A stretch of DNA of 32,383 bases, taken from Hypsibius dujardini (Eukaryota > Tardigrada > Eutardigrada > Parachela > Hypsibiidae). Below the pieces are notes generated by a model that did no database searches, was not told the origin of the DNA, and worked only from the letters and a program-made list of their open reading frames with translations. The DNA lies in contig LRSR01000124.1 of assembly GCA_001579985.1 (NCBI GenBank), forward strand, positions 1 through 32,383, written 5' to 3'. Shown one piece after another: positions 22,051-31,703 of the stretch (positions are counted from its first letter, which is position 1; every line of letters starts with the position of its first letter). The position numbers were made by a program, and so were the translations under genes.

Positions 22051-22860
22051 TTGAAGCGTTTCGGTCGCCTTGCGCTGAACAATTCATTGGGTAGAAAGAG
22101 ATGTTCCTCCTTCAGTTGTCCGTTGTTTTATGTTGTTCGAATGAGAAAAAGGTCTTTGTTTGGAAACTTTCGGTTTACACTGTTCGCAATATCTTTAGCC
22201 ATATACTCGATGTGTTCCATTTTGAGTTCTTCAAAAGAAGTGGTTGTCTCTGTGCGTTCGGTTTTGCTGTTGACGTTATACTGTTTACTACGTTCCCTTA
22301 AAATCTGTTCGGAAAGAGAAGCGGTTGTGGCACGTTTGGTTTTGCGCGGTTCGTTTCTGTTTGATACTGTGTTCCTTTGAGTTGTTTCGACAATATAGTT
22401 CTTTAAATGTTCAGTGTCATCTGTTCATGTTGTCTGGTTGTTATGCTTCCGTTTGAGCTGTTCACAGAATTAGCGGTCTGAAAATGTTCGGTTTGGACTG
22501 TTCGGGTTAGCTGTGATGTGTTTCCTTTTTGAACTGTTCTCGTGCGAAAATTGACTTGTATCAGATTCATGGTCCGATACAAAAACGGATATCCGATACA
22601 TGATCCGATACAACTTATTTGAGGCATTTTCGCACGAGGTTTTCAGAATAATTCAGCGGTCTGAAACTGATTGATTTTGCACTGTTCGATTTCGCGCTGC
22701 TCGTGTCATCTGTTTGGTGTGTTTCCTTTCTGAGCTGCTCACAGAAAAAGTGATCTGAAAATGTTCGGTTTGCACTGTTCGGGTCTCTCTAAATGTTCGG
22801 TTTGCATTGTTCGCGACAAAAAGGGGTGCCTCAAAACATTCAGTTCAGTGTTCAGAATCG
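22051..22860. repeat. Degenerate TGTTCGG-rich repeats
   Basis: The words TCTGAAAATGTTCGGTTTG and CACTGTTCGG recur irregularly (about 22480, 22500, 22690, 22760, 22795) together with TGTGTTTCCTTT[CT]TGA. They suggest old tandem duplication of a unit of roughly 100-250 bp with heavy decay. A fold-back at 22539-22638 is embedded in it. Confidence 0.6.
22539..22638. repeat. ~100-bp fold-back element
   Basis: Thirteen-base ends CTCGTGCGAAAAT (22539-22551) and ATTTTCGCACGAG (22626-22638) are perfect inverted copies. Internal GATAC/GTATC words (TTGTATC, CCGATAC, GATATCCGATAC, GATCCGATACAAC) also pair. It resembles a very small fold-back mobile element or stable hairpin; no clear target duplication is seen. 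Confidence 0.8.
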
Positions 22861-24348
22861 ATCTTTGTTTGCAATGATCCATTCTATGCAGCTGGGTCGT
22901 CTTGCCGGAACGATCGGCTTCCGCAAAGGGTCTTCAGCAAGAGTGGGGCTCATTCTGTTATTGTTCAATTGGGCGGAGTGTGAACTAAAAATGATTGCGG
23001 TTGAAGAAATCCCCGGCCCCGTGCCCCTCCTCCGCCCTCAATCAATGCCTAATCTTGTGGCTCACATCCGTATGCAAAGGTAAAAATGCTTTCAAAACTC
23101 ACTGTGAGTTCCTTTTAAACTGTTTGAACCACTCCGTTTGCGCTTGTTGCTCGACTTACGTTTCTTCCATTTTGAGCTGGTTGCATTAGGGCTTTGTTTT
23201 AAAAGGTTCGGCGATATTTCCGACGGGTCATCGATTTTTCCTCTTCTTTGTCCATTATGCACATACCACTTCGAACCATTACACAATGCAATCCCCCCAC
23301 CCCCACTCCCCCACCCGACTAGCGCGTAGTCGAGAAATCAATCGTATTTAAATATCATAGCATGAGCAGCGCCATCTACAATCATTTTCGACAGTGTTCA
23401 ATTCCTAATATTTTAACTTGGTTTCGGGAACCTTTCGCGACAAAAATATCCCTAATAAATTACAAAACAAGCATAGAAGTGGAGGTCCCGCACGTATCGG
23501 AGAATGGGGGAATTCGCTTGTTAGAATTGTTAGAATTAACTTAACTTAGAAGTGGGTCTTGGTGGGTCTTGGTAAGTCTTGGTGGGTCTTTGCTAGGGTG
23601 TTCGACTCGCTACGTTTCTTTTCAACCATTAGCCGACGGTTTCAGCCGCTCGGTTTCAATCAAATAGTATGCAACACGCAAAGTTCCCGGAATGGGTCGT
23701 CTTTTTGTATCAAAATCCCGCACTCATATGTGCAGGCTAATTACACATGTGTTCAGTAGCTTGTTTAATCGGTTGAACTGAACCGAACGCGTATACATAC
23801 GACATGATAATGATGTGATGGTACATTATTTGTACACTGTCAGGTATTGTTTCATCGACAGGAAGTATGCTGGGCGATTAGTCAACGAGCACCTATTGTG
23901 GAATTTGCAACTTCAAGTCTCATCAGCTCATCCCTGACCGTGATAATCAGAGGGGCACTAGGAATAGGAGGTAATTACCCCTCCCGAAAAACACTATTCG
24001 AAATACGGTTACAATCGATAACGGTTACATTTACTGTTTTAAATACGGTTCCATATTGCGCAACAAAGCAGCTTGTAATCCTTTAGTCCCTGAAGTAAAA
24101 AGTTGACCAAACGGAGTATCATTTAAGACACCAGTTTTATTGGAACTTGAGTTTTTCCAGAGTTAGTTCGAAAAGTCTGGAAATGGAGAAAACCTTATCC
24201 ATTTCAATAGTTTTGTTAAGCAAAGAGTTTAAAAATACTTGTACTTGTAGTGTTGGCAAAGGACGAGTACAGTGCCAACTGAATACTGGTCAGTCGTTTT
24301 GGTAGTCAAAGTATCTTCCATGTTATTATTTTTTCCATTTATTGTCAA
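22861..24348. other. Intergenic region without a supported gene
   Basis: It contains four tandem copies of a 10-bp word like GGTGGGTCTT at about 23552-23597 and a C-rich tract near 23291. An open frame at about 22879-23083 ends at a possible donor (AGGTAAAA) and includes the motif EEIPGP, but no partner exon was found downstream. Confidence 0.45.
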
Positions 24349-24398
24349 TCCTTGTTAGCTCAGCGGTATGAGGTCTGCCTGAAGAGCAGTTCATGAAG
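24349..24398 (+). pseudogene. tRNA-Phe(GAA)-like fragment, 3' half missing
   Basis: The segment TCCTTGTTAGCTCAGCGGTA begins like a tRNA: a 7-nt acceptor strand, then a match to the RNA polymerase III A box (TRGCNNAGNNGG), with a D stem GCTC/GAG. It is followed by the anticodon stem CTGC/GCAG enclosing CTGAAGA, a canonical seven-base anticodon loop with GAA. After this, no T arm (GGTTCRANNCC) or acceptor 3' strand is present; a near copy of TGAAGAGCA and then oligo-T follow. It looks like a tRNA pseudogene or the head of a tRNA-derived SINE rather than a working tRNA. Confidence 0.5.
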
Positions 24399-24967
24399 AG
24401 CATTTTTTTCCCATTTTTGTCTCACCCCTAGAGGCCGGTTGGTCATGCCAAATGATACCAAATCATCTTGTGATGAAGGAGCGAGCATTTAGGCAAGATT
24501 GATTATTGGTCAACCAAGTGCGGCTCAGTCCATAATTGTAGCTGTTTTTGCTTCTAATTTTGGGATGCAGTTTTGAATTCATTTTGGTATGGACAAAAAG
24601 ACAGACCGCCAAATTGAACGTACCGTGGTACCGTTTCGAGAACCATAGAGGGTTTCAGTCATGGTTGAAATTAGGGTAATCTTTTTTGCTAGGATACTTT
24701 CCTAAATTAGCGTCGTAAATTAGTTTTTTAAATTGGCGTCATTTTTTTCGCCAGGATACTCTCCTAAATTAGTAATTCGTCTCGAGTCTCACCTCTCATG
24801 ACGCACAGATTCTTTCAACTACAGTCAATGTATTTCAGCGCCTCAATCCCTTTGTGCATGCAGATTGGAATGGGAGATTGGGATTAAGCAATGCACCTGC
24901 AATACCTTGAATAATTGGCGGAATGTTCTTGCGCCAATTATTGTCCATGACACATGACTGATCGTCT
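24399..24967. other. Upstream flank of the GPCR gene
   Basis: No coding exon seen. A diverged tandem duplication of about 75 bp (AGGATACT[TC]TCCTAAATTAG, near 24690 and 24752) is present, and an imperfect ATAATTGGCG/CGCCAATTAT inverted pair lies near 24910-24942. Confidence 0.45.
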
Positions 24968-24974
24968 TATAAAA
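24968..24974 (+). promoter_or_regulatory. TATA box of the GPCR gene (candidate)
   Basis: TATAAAA lies 174 bp upstream of the GPCR start codon. A transcript starting 25-35 bp downstream would have a 5' leader of about 140 nt. Inferred from motif and position only. Confidence 0.45.
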
Positions 24975-25141
24975 TGTCACGCAAACAAGAGTTTTACCTG
25001 AAACCGCACCGAGCGACCTTGGGATAGACGCTATAAGTACAAAAGTCTACTACGCCACGAGAAAGGAATTTATTTCTGTCAACGAACATATAAAACACTA
25101 CCAAAAAGCCCTGCTGCAACAGAAGTTCTGCAGTTTGTTCG

Positions 25142-27289
25142 ATGAGAATGTCCTCGAATAATACGTTCAACCTGACTACAAACTTTTCTGTGGTCGCAGG
25201 TCTGCTGACACCGGCAAATAAATCGCTCGCTGTAGTCAACAAACCAGAACGAACTAAATTCCAGCACATCTTTACCACCGTGACCTTCCTCGTCGCCCTC
25301 TGCACCAATGGGTTCCTCCTGCTAGTCTTCTTGCAGGGACGCCGTCGATTGCTCACCCCTTTCACCGTGTACATCGTTAACCTCCTCCTCGGGAATGTCC
25401 TGCTGGTGGCCATCGAATTCCCATTCATGGCGCTCAACCTCTACTCCGGAACGTTCGACGAATGGGTGGCCGGCGACTTCGGCTGCACCGTTTGGCTCTA
25501 TGGGTACACTGTTACAGATAGTAAAATAATTAATGGAACATGAAAAACTGCTCACCGAAACTGCTCCAAAATATTTAGCACAAATTTTGAAAAGTGAAAT
25601 AGTTCAATCTGTTTTTAATTCATAGAAATGCTAATTTACTATTAGGATCTCACTTGGAATTAAAAATAATTTTGGTTCTGGAGAAATTCCGCCACAATTA
25701 CAGATTGAAGGCTTAACCGGGTAACCTTACAAAAAAAAACTAAAAAACAAAGAAATATGAAGCCAAAATTAAACTAAAACCTGTATTCACAGAACGGAAT
25801 AAAAAAAAACTAAAATAAAACTGAAGAATACAACAAAGAAATAAAACTAAGCTTTAGTAAACGACAAATTATTAAGGTAATGAAAAATTCAATATCTACC
25901 ATGCTAATTAAGATCTCAAGTAACAATATAAGCACTAATATAAGAATATTTAGCGGACAGCTAAACACCTTTACGCAACAAGATTGAAAATAATCACTTT
26001 TCTAGTTTCATTCAAATTAGATTTTTAGTTTTCAACTCAAATTAGATTTTTAGTTTTCAACTCAAATTCAATTTTTGCCATCCATCCCTAGGTACATGGT
26101 ATTTTTGGCGGGCATTTTCGGGTGCCACGCCCTGATCGCGATCAGTCGCGTGTGGGCCATGGTGTTCCCGATGCATTACCGGACTCGTCACACCATTCGC
26201 ACCGCCGTCCTCATTTGCCTCGCATCGTGGCTCTACGTCCACGTGTTCGGCCTATCCGGACTGATTGTTGACACCGTTCTCTACCGGCACCTCATGAAAC
26301 CGTACTTCTGCACGGTCAACTACGCCCAGCAAGCGGCCTATTTCAAGGCCTCCAAGCTGATCCTCTTCAACCTGCCGGAGCTGATCATGCTGCTGGCCTT
26401 TCCCGTCATCGGGATCGGGCAGGTTCGACGATGGAGAAAACGCCGCAGTATGGGCGTGGTCCATCAGCAGCAGGCGAACCAGGGAAACCATGTAGCCGTT
26501 GTTGTAGTACAGACACAACCCAGTATCCAGAAGAGGTCACACGGTATGAATATAGGGATAGCGAAAACCGGACAGGGTCGTTTAACCGAACCGGTTCCGT
26601 CGGTTCTTTCGGTCCGGGTCCGTCGGTTCTTTCGGTCCGGTTCCGTCGGTTCTTTCGGTCCGGTTCTTAGAAAATGCCGTGAAAAATGGAACCGCTTCCG
26701 CCGAAGGACCGAACCGGCAAAAACCGGTTCGTGACCGATTTGACTTGATTCTTTGATTGACCCAGATGTTTCGCTAGTATAATTTACCCTTTCTGGTGTT
26801 GTCAAATGAAGATATTGCGGAAACCTGATTGATTAATATTATACTATGTGAAGGACGTGTTGTTTTCATCCTGTTTTATGATTGAAGAATAATTTTCGGC
26901 AACAGTTTATCTTAATTTGTTCGTAACCCGGTTTCGAACCGGTTCGAACTAGTTCCATTACATTCTATGCGGTCCGGACCGGACCGTTTAGAATCGGTTC
27001 GAGCGGAAGACCGGTCCAGAACCGGAACCGTATTTTAAAACGGTTGCCATTCATAGGTATGATGGTGCTGGCCATGTTGACTGTCAGTGTGGCTGTCTGC
27101 TGGACCCCCAACATCATGTACTTCACCATTCTGACCTTTCGACGCATCTCGCCGCCGGAGGAGTTCGTCGTGGCCCAGCATGTACTCTTTTCCTGCCAAA
27201 TGATACTCGATCCGATACTCTTTGTATTGGGCTTGAGATCGCTGCGAGAAGGAGTCAAACGGTTTCTCTTCTTCCGGGCTGTTAGGTGA
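25142..27289 (+). CDS. Rhodopsin-like (class A) orphan G-protein-coupled receptor
   Basis: Three exons, 25142-25503, 26092-26543 and 27057-27289 (phase 2, then phase 1, GT-AG ends), encode 348 residues. The N-terminus has four glycosylation sequons (N7, N10, N14, N26) and no signal peptide. Seven hydrophobic segments follow: TM1 ~43-65 with the conserved TN-G, TM2 ~75-100, TM3 ~115-140, TM4 ~158-180, TM5 ~209-230, TM6 ~273-296 with CWTP, TM7 ~308-330. Cys115 and Cys194 can form the usual TM3-ECL2 disulfide. Class A motifs are altered: the TM2 aspartate is Asn85, DRY is SRV (Arg140 kept), and NPxxY is DPILF (323-327). The short third intracellular loop is very basic (RRWRKRRS). The tail is short with no evident palmitoylation cysteine. 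The ligand is unknown; the broad type is peptide-like or orphan. A second in-frame ATG two codons on is an alternative start. Confidence 0.9.
25504..26091 (+). other. Intron 1 of the GPCR gene
   Basis: 588 bp, AT-rich, donor GTACAC and acceptor CATCCCTAG. Near its 3' end (about 26005-26070) a 25-bp unit like AAATTAGATTTTTAGTTTTC is repeated two and a half times. The sequence GGGTAC spans both junctions, so flanking exon bases are identical. Confidence 0.85.
26596..26664. repeat. Three 23-bp tandem copies in GPCR intron 2
   Basis: TCCGTCGGTTCTTTCGGTCC plus GGN is repeated three times at exactly 23 bp. The rest of the intron (26544-27056) is rich in GGTCCGG, CCGGACC and AACCGGTT words on both strands, giving many potential hairpins. 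Confidence 0.9.
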
Positions 27290-27377
27290 TTGCTGTTTTG
27301 GTATTACATTTGGTTAAAGTTCCCTGTAACTCATTCTCATCCCACATGCATGACCATGTTCTAGCAGTCACGTCGGG

Positions 27378-28049
27378 GTATGTATAAAATATGGTAGTTG
27401 TAGTTTGTAGTTAGTAGTTGTCTTTAGTATTTAGTAGTTTTGTAGTTTTATTTTTCAATTGCAGTTTTTAGTTTGTTTTTATGCGTTCTTTTTATTAAAA
27501 CTGAAAGTTATTTTTAATTATTAAGATCAATTCCCTGAGCACTGAAAATACTCGTACAAATCGACCTTGCTGAATCCGAACCCACATGGCTCTTATGCAT
27601 TGTAGTACCTGTACCCTACACTGCTGTGCTTTTAACTATATGTTTTAGGCTTTCAGCTGGTCCGCGAGTGTTTCTTCTCGTCAAATTCCTAACTGGCTGT
27701 TTTTTAGTTTTCCGAGCCCGCATTTCCAAATATCAAACGCTCTGTTTGCATACAATATCAATCATTACCGTTAACACCCTTACCCGACTATACTCTATGA
27801 CAATCATTAAGCCTGTAATCAAGAAACTGTATATTCATGCCCACTGTGTGATATTAGTTCATAATCTATTTTTATAAATCGCGAGAACTAAAATCACAAC
27901 TAAGTAAATACAAATTATAAAATACAATTGTAAGGTACAATTACGTAACTATCAAATAAATACTACAATTAGAAAGTACAACTACATAACTACTAAATAC
28001 TAAAGAGAACTACTAACTACAAACTACAACTACCATTTTTTATACATAC
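27378..28049. mobile_element. 672-bp element with ~75-bp terminal inverted repeats
   Basis: 27378-27452 (GTATGTATAAAATATGGTAG onward) is repeated in inverse orientation at 27976-28049 with only a few differences. Both arms are built of TAGTTGTAGTTTGTAGTTAGTAGTT-like words. The ~520-bp interior has no transposase-like reading frame. It is most likely a non-autonomous DNA transposon (MITE-like). I see no certain target-site duplication. It begins 88 bp after the GPCR stop, so it may supply that gene's 3' UTR and an ATTAAA polyadenylation signal near 27494. Confidence 0.8.
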
Positions 28050-28224
28050 TACTACATTCTACAATCTAACTACATTAGTATTAGTCAGTCGGTCATAGCC
28101 GATTTTGTAAACAAAAAAAGCGACAGTTTTTTCTGAGGTTCTTAAAGAATTACTGTGTATTGCACACTAGACGGGTTAATTGGCTAAAAATTAAACACTG
28201 TCAGAGCACGATTAACCAACACTA

Positions 28225-28555
28225 GAGACGTTTTAGCAAACCGGCGAAAGCGTAACGTAAACTTAGGCGTATGGCCCACTAAGTTTACGCTTACGACTGG
28301 ATGTTTAAGCACTCGGCGTAAGGATTTCGGCGTAAAGCGCAAGAGCGGAAAATTTCAAGGAAACCACTCGGAATTAAGAATGAAATTTTCTTACTCCGTT
28401 CTTACGGCGAAACTTAAGACCCATTGCCCCTTACGTCAGACAGTAGCGTAAGAAATTAACTGTAAGAGAGGCCACACCCCGTGCCTCATTCCTATTGGTC
28501 CGTGTCCTTAAGTTTACTCTTACAGGTACGCTTACGCCGACTGCTTAAAGGTCCC
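28225..28555. mobile_element. 331-bp MITE flanked by TA
   Basis: The left end GAGACGTTTTAGC and the right end (read inversely) GGGACCTTTAAGC are imperfect inverted repeats. They continue inward as CGGCGAAAGCGTAACGTAAAC and CGGCGTAAGCGTACCTGTAA. The element is bounded by TA on both sides (28223-28224 and 28556-28557), as for Tc1/mariner-type target duplications. The interior repeats GCGTAAG/CTTACGC words and has no coding capacity. Confidence 0.75.
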
Positions 28556-28557
28556 TA

Positions 28558-28918
28558 CTATTAATCACTATTAACTATCGTTATTAACCGGAAGCTAACA
28601 ACACTACCAGCGCATTATAACGTAACCATTTAAAGTATTGCCAACCGTCGTTGCACATCTTAATTCTGCTTCGCGTCGCGAAGAAATGAAGATAACAAAT
28701 AGCGAAAATAAGAACTATACAAGCCATCTCAAAAAAATATAGCCCACTCAGATTTCTAAATGTGCAATCCCATTTTTAATCGAGATGCTCTTTTCTGTTT
28801 CGCCCCCAGACATTCCATCCGAATAAATTCAACCAATAATGAATAACATAATCTATTATACGATCAGGCGACGTTGAGCCTGCTCAAATAGGCAGAAATA
28901 CCTTGTAGCAGTTCTTTA
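28558..28918. other. Unique sequence between two transposon remnants
   Basis: AT-rich sequence with no gene, RNA or repeat that I recognise. Confidence 0.5.
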
Positions 28919-28920
28919 TA

Positions 28921-31074
28921 CGAGGGGTCCTAAATAAGTAATGTCACTTGAATTTTTCCCAAGAGTGTCATGCATTGAAAGCAATTAGGCCGTGTTTCTA
29001 GTAGCTCAATCTCAGTTGAGTTAGGAAAAAATAATGAATCAAGGAGGTCAGCTCGGTAAAGAATTAACAAATCGGCTCGAGGAAGATTACACAGCGGATG
29101 TCTGTCAAAATTCTCTCCGCAATCTTATTCTCCTCCCAATTCTTTTGATTTCGAACTGACATGAAATCTGAAACAGCCGAAATTACCACGGATCATCATA
29201 TCTTTTGAAACTATAAAAAAGCAAATTTCGGAGAGAACAGTCGTAAAACGGGTCAAAGTTGAACTACGTGTCCGGGAAAACAGCTTTTCGCTCTGTTCAA
29301 GTTAAGGTCCAAAACTCAAATTCATCTGCTCACTTCTCCCTGCCATAAAGCTGAATTTCGCAAAACCTGCAACAAAATCGAAGCGAATTCACTGGGTTTT
29401 TTACCGCCAGTAGCGAAACCATTCGAGGGTCTGGGAGCAGAACCGCAAATTCAAAATTGTTTGGCGATGACGCCAGAGATTAATCACGCGAGCAGGCACC
29501 TTGGCTTACTTCGCGCCGCTACAGTCTCCCAAATCAGATGGTCGCACAAACAGGACTCACGTTTTTGAAAAGTTTGTCCACCAGTGGATCCATTGAAATA
29601 AAAGCCTCTGAATGTGCGGAGGCAGGTAAAAAGTTTCGGGCCAGGAACTCAGAAGGCTGAATTCAGGTCCCTCTGTCGCTCCAGCGATCTAATAAACGTT
29701 TCATATTTCAATCCCTCGCTAAAATCCTCTTACTGATTGGCGAATGAAAGTCCACTATATACCCTATCCTAGCATATGATTGGTGAGAACACAAATCAAC
29801 GAAGGCTAACACGGCATCAAATGTTTACCAAACTACACACGGTAGGAGAACTCATTTTGGAAATCAGATCTTCCAACAACAAAATTCCTAACTCATGCGT
29901 TGAGTAATCCCGATTACATGGCATCATCGAATAGCCCATTGCCTCTCTCAAATGTTCGATGTATGCGGACAATAGATTTGTTGGGTAGAAGACCGTTAAA
30001 AATCTCAAAGATGGTCTTAACAGATTTTTAAAAAAAACATTTAAATATGCAACAGCTCATAGCGTGAATCACTCGGGAATATTTTGGGATTTGACCTCAA
30101 GATTGACCTTGATTTTTTTTCACGAATACCTATCCATATATCATGATTTTACATTAAGGTCTCGAGGTCGAAATCACATCCGCGGTTTCAGAAAAAAATA
30201 CGGAAGAAAAAAATTCCCGAACCACTTTGTGCTTTGGGCCGGGGGCTTGATTGATTGATTCATTAACAACGTTTCCGAAGTTTCAATTTTGTTATCCCAA
30301 TCAGTAAAAACGTCGTTTTTTGGAAAACGTTTGATTCCAAGATTTTTAAAACCCTCCCACTCCAAATTCGATTTGAAATCGAGTGAAAATAGCAGAATTT
30401 GGTTTGGATGTCAGTAATGTCAATCGATTCCAAATCAAATTTGGAGTAGAAGGGCGTCAAAAATCTTGGAATCCAACATTTTCCAAAAATGACGTTTTTA
30501 CTGATTGGGATAAAAAAAGTTGAACTTCGGAAACGTCGCTAATGAATCAATCAATCAAGCCCTGAGGTCATAACACAAAGTGGTGCTGGAATTTTTTCTC
30601 CCTTATTTTTTTCTGAAACCGCGGATGTGATTTCGATCTCGAGACCTCAATTTAAAATCATGATTTGTGGACATGATATATGATATATGATATATGATAA
30701 TGAATCAATCAATCGAGCCCTGAGACCATGGCACAAAGTGGTGCGGGAATTTGTTTTCTTCCTTATTTTTTTCTGAAACCACGGATGTGATTTCGACCTC
30801 GAGACGCCAATTTAAAATCATGATTTGTGGACAGGTATTCGTGAAAAAAAAACTCGGGCCAATCTTGAGGTCGAATCCCAAAATGTTCCTGAGTCAGCTG
30901 CTGAAAGTGGCCTGCGTCCGCTCGCCTCTCTTGCTCTGCCCCATTCTCGCGTTGACCTAGACTTTTTATTTCCAAGTCAACAGTCGCCCCTCTACATTTT
31001 TATATTAGCAGAATGTTTTTATCTCCTCTCATCTTGTATAAAGCCAAGTGACATTACTTATTTAGGAGTCCTTC
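28921..31074. mobile_element. Mariner-like element remnant with nested insertion
   Basis: The 23-bp sequence TCCTAAATAAGTAATGTCAC plus TTG at 28928-28950 recurs in exact inverse orientation at 31045-31067. Such ends (GG-TCCTAAATAAGTAATGTC) resemble mariner-family terminal repeats, which often contain AAGTAATGTC. The left end is preceded by TA at 28919-28920; the outermost right bases are less certain. Total span is about 2.15 kb; without the 824-bp fold-back at 30071-30894 the host element would be about 1.33 kb, the typical mariner length. I could not recognise transposase motifs in any frame, so it is decayed or non-autonomous. Confidence 0.6.
30071..30894. mobile_element. 824-bp fold-back (long palindrome) element
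   Basis: The left arm (30071-30381) and right arm (30423-30894) are imperfect inverted copies around a centre near 30402. Examples: GATTCCAAGATTTTTAAAAC pairs with the inverse near 30472, and TTTTGGGATTTGACCTCAAG pairs with CTTGAGGTCGAATCCCAAAA at the far end. The right arm is longer because a ~158-bp block (30543-30700) is tandemly duplicated at 30701-30850; a short GATATAT run separates the copies. No coding capacity; it is probably a fold-back or long-TIR MITE. Confidence 0.85.
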
Positions 31075-31574
31075 ATCATAATTATATACCAGCAAATATA
31101 TATTTGTCCTGACGACTGTTTCTCAAGGACCCTGGCTCGCGAACCGCACCGACGGCATGCTACAAGCACTGCATACACCGCGCCGGTGCTGGTGCATGCA
31201 TAAGGAACATTCAGCAGCGTTAGATGAACTCTAAGGAGCAAAGGTCCGACCATTGTTTTCAAGGCCGCGCAAGTCTTACCGAGTCAGCGGTACTGCAATA
31301 GCAGAGCACGGCAGCCCAATTTAAGTCACTTTGATCGAGATCTGCCCCTTTCCGCGCAACACTTTCTGGGAATGGGATGTTACATGGGCACGTATATAAA
31401 AAAACAGGCAGCGATCATGGCAAGCAGGCAATTGTCGACGGGTAGACTTTCACACCCCGAGCTGAGGGGGCCTGACTGACTCAATGCAAATTATCAGGAT
31501 GGCCGTAAACGACCCCGTTTTTCACAACAATCTGGAGGTCACAGTGGTGTATGTACCCGGCATATACACGCACA
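31075..31574. other. Intergenic region upstream of the last gene
   Basis: No exon recognised. A TATATAAA word at 31393-31400 and a second at 31577-31584 lie upstream of the start codon at 31704. Confidence 0.5.
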
Positions 31575-31576
31575 TA

Positions 31577-31584
31577 TATATAAG
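31577..31584 (+). promoter_or_regulatory. TATA box of the last gene (candidate)
   Basis: TATATAAG is 120 bp upstream of the signal-peptide ATG at 31704, giving a leader of about 90 nt. The TATATAAA at 31393 is an alternative, farther upstream. Confidence 0.4.
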
Positions 31585-31703
31585 GTTACATTTAGCGGCT
31601 ACTGAGAATTTATTTTTCCTCGGACCGTTTATGTTGTGTCTTTCATCCCGGTAATCGTCAGACAATTTCCCGGATTTTGTGTTTCCAACAACTGTTTTAC
31701 AAC

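Noticed and set aside
26930-27030. GGTTCGAAC words resembling a tRNA B box
   Set aside because: They belong to the palindromic CCGGTTCGAACC repeats of GPCR intron 2; no A box or cloverleaf is nearby.
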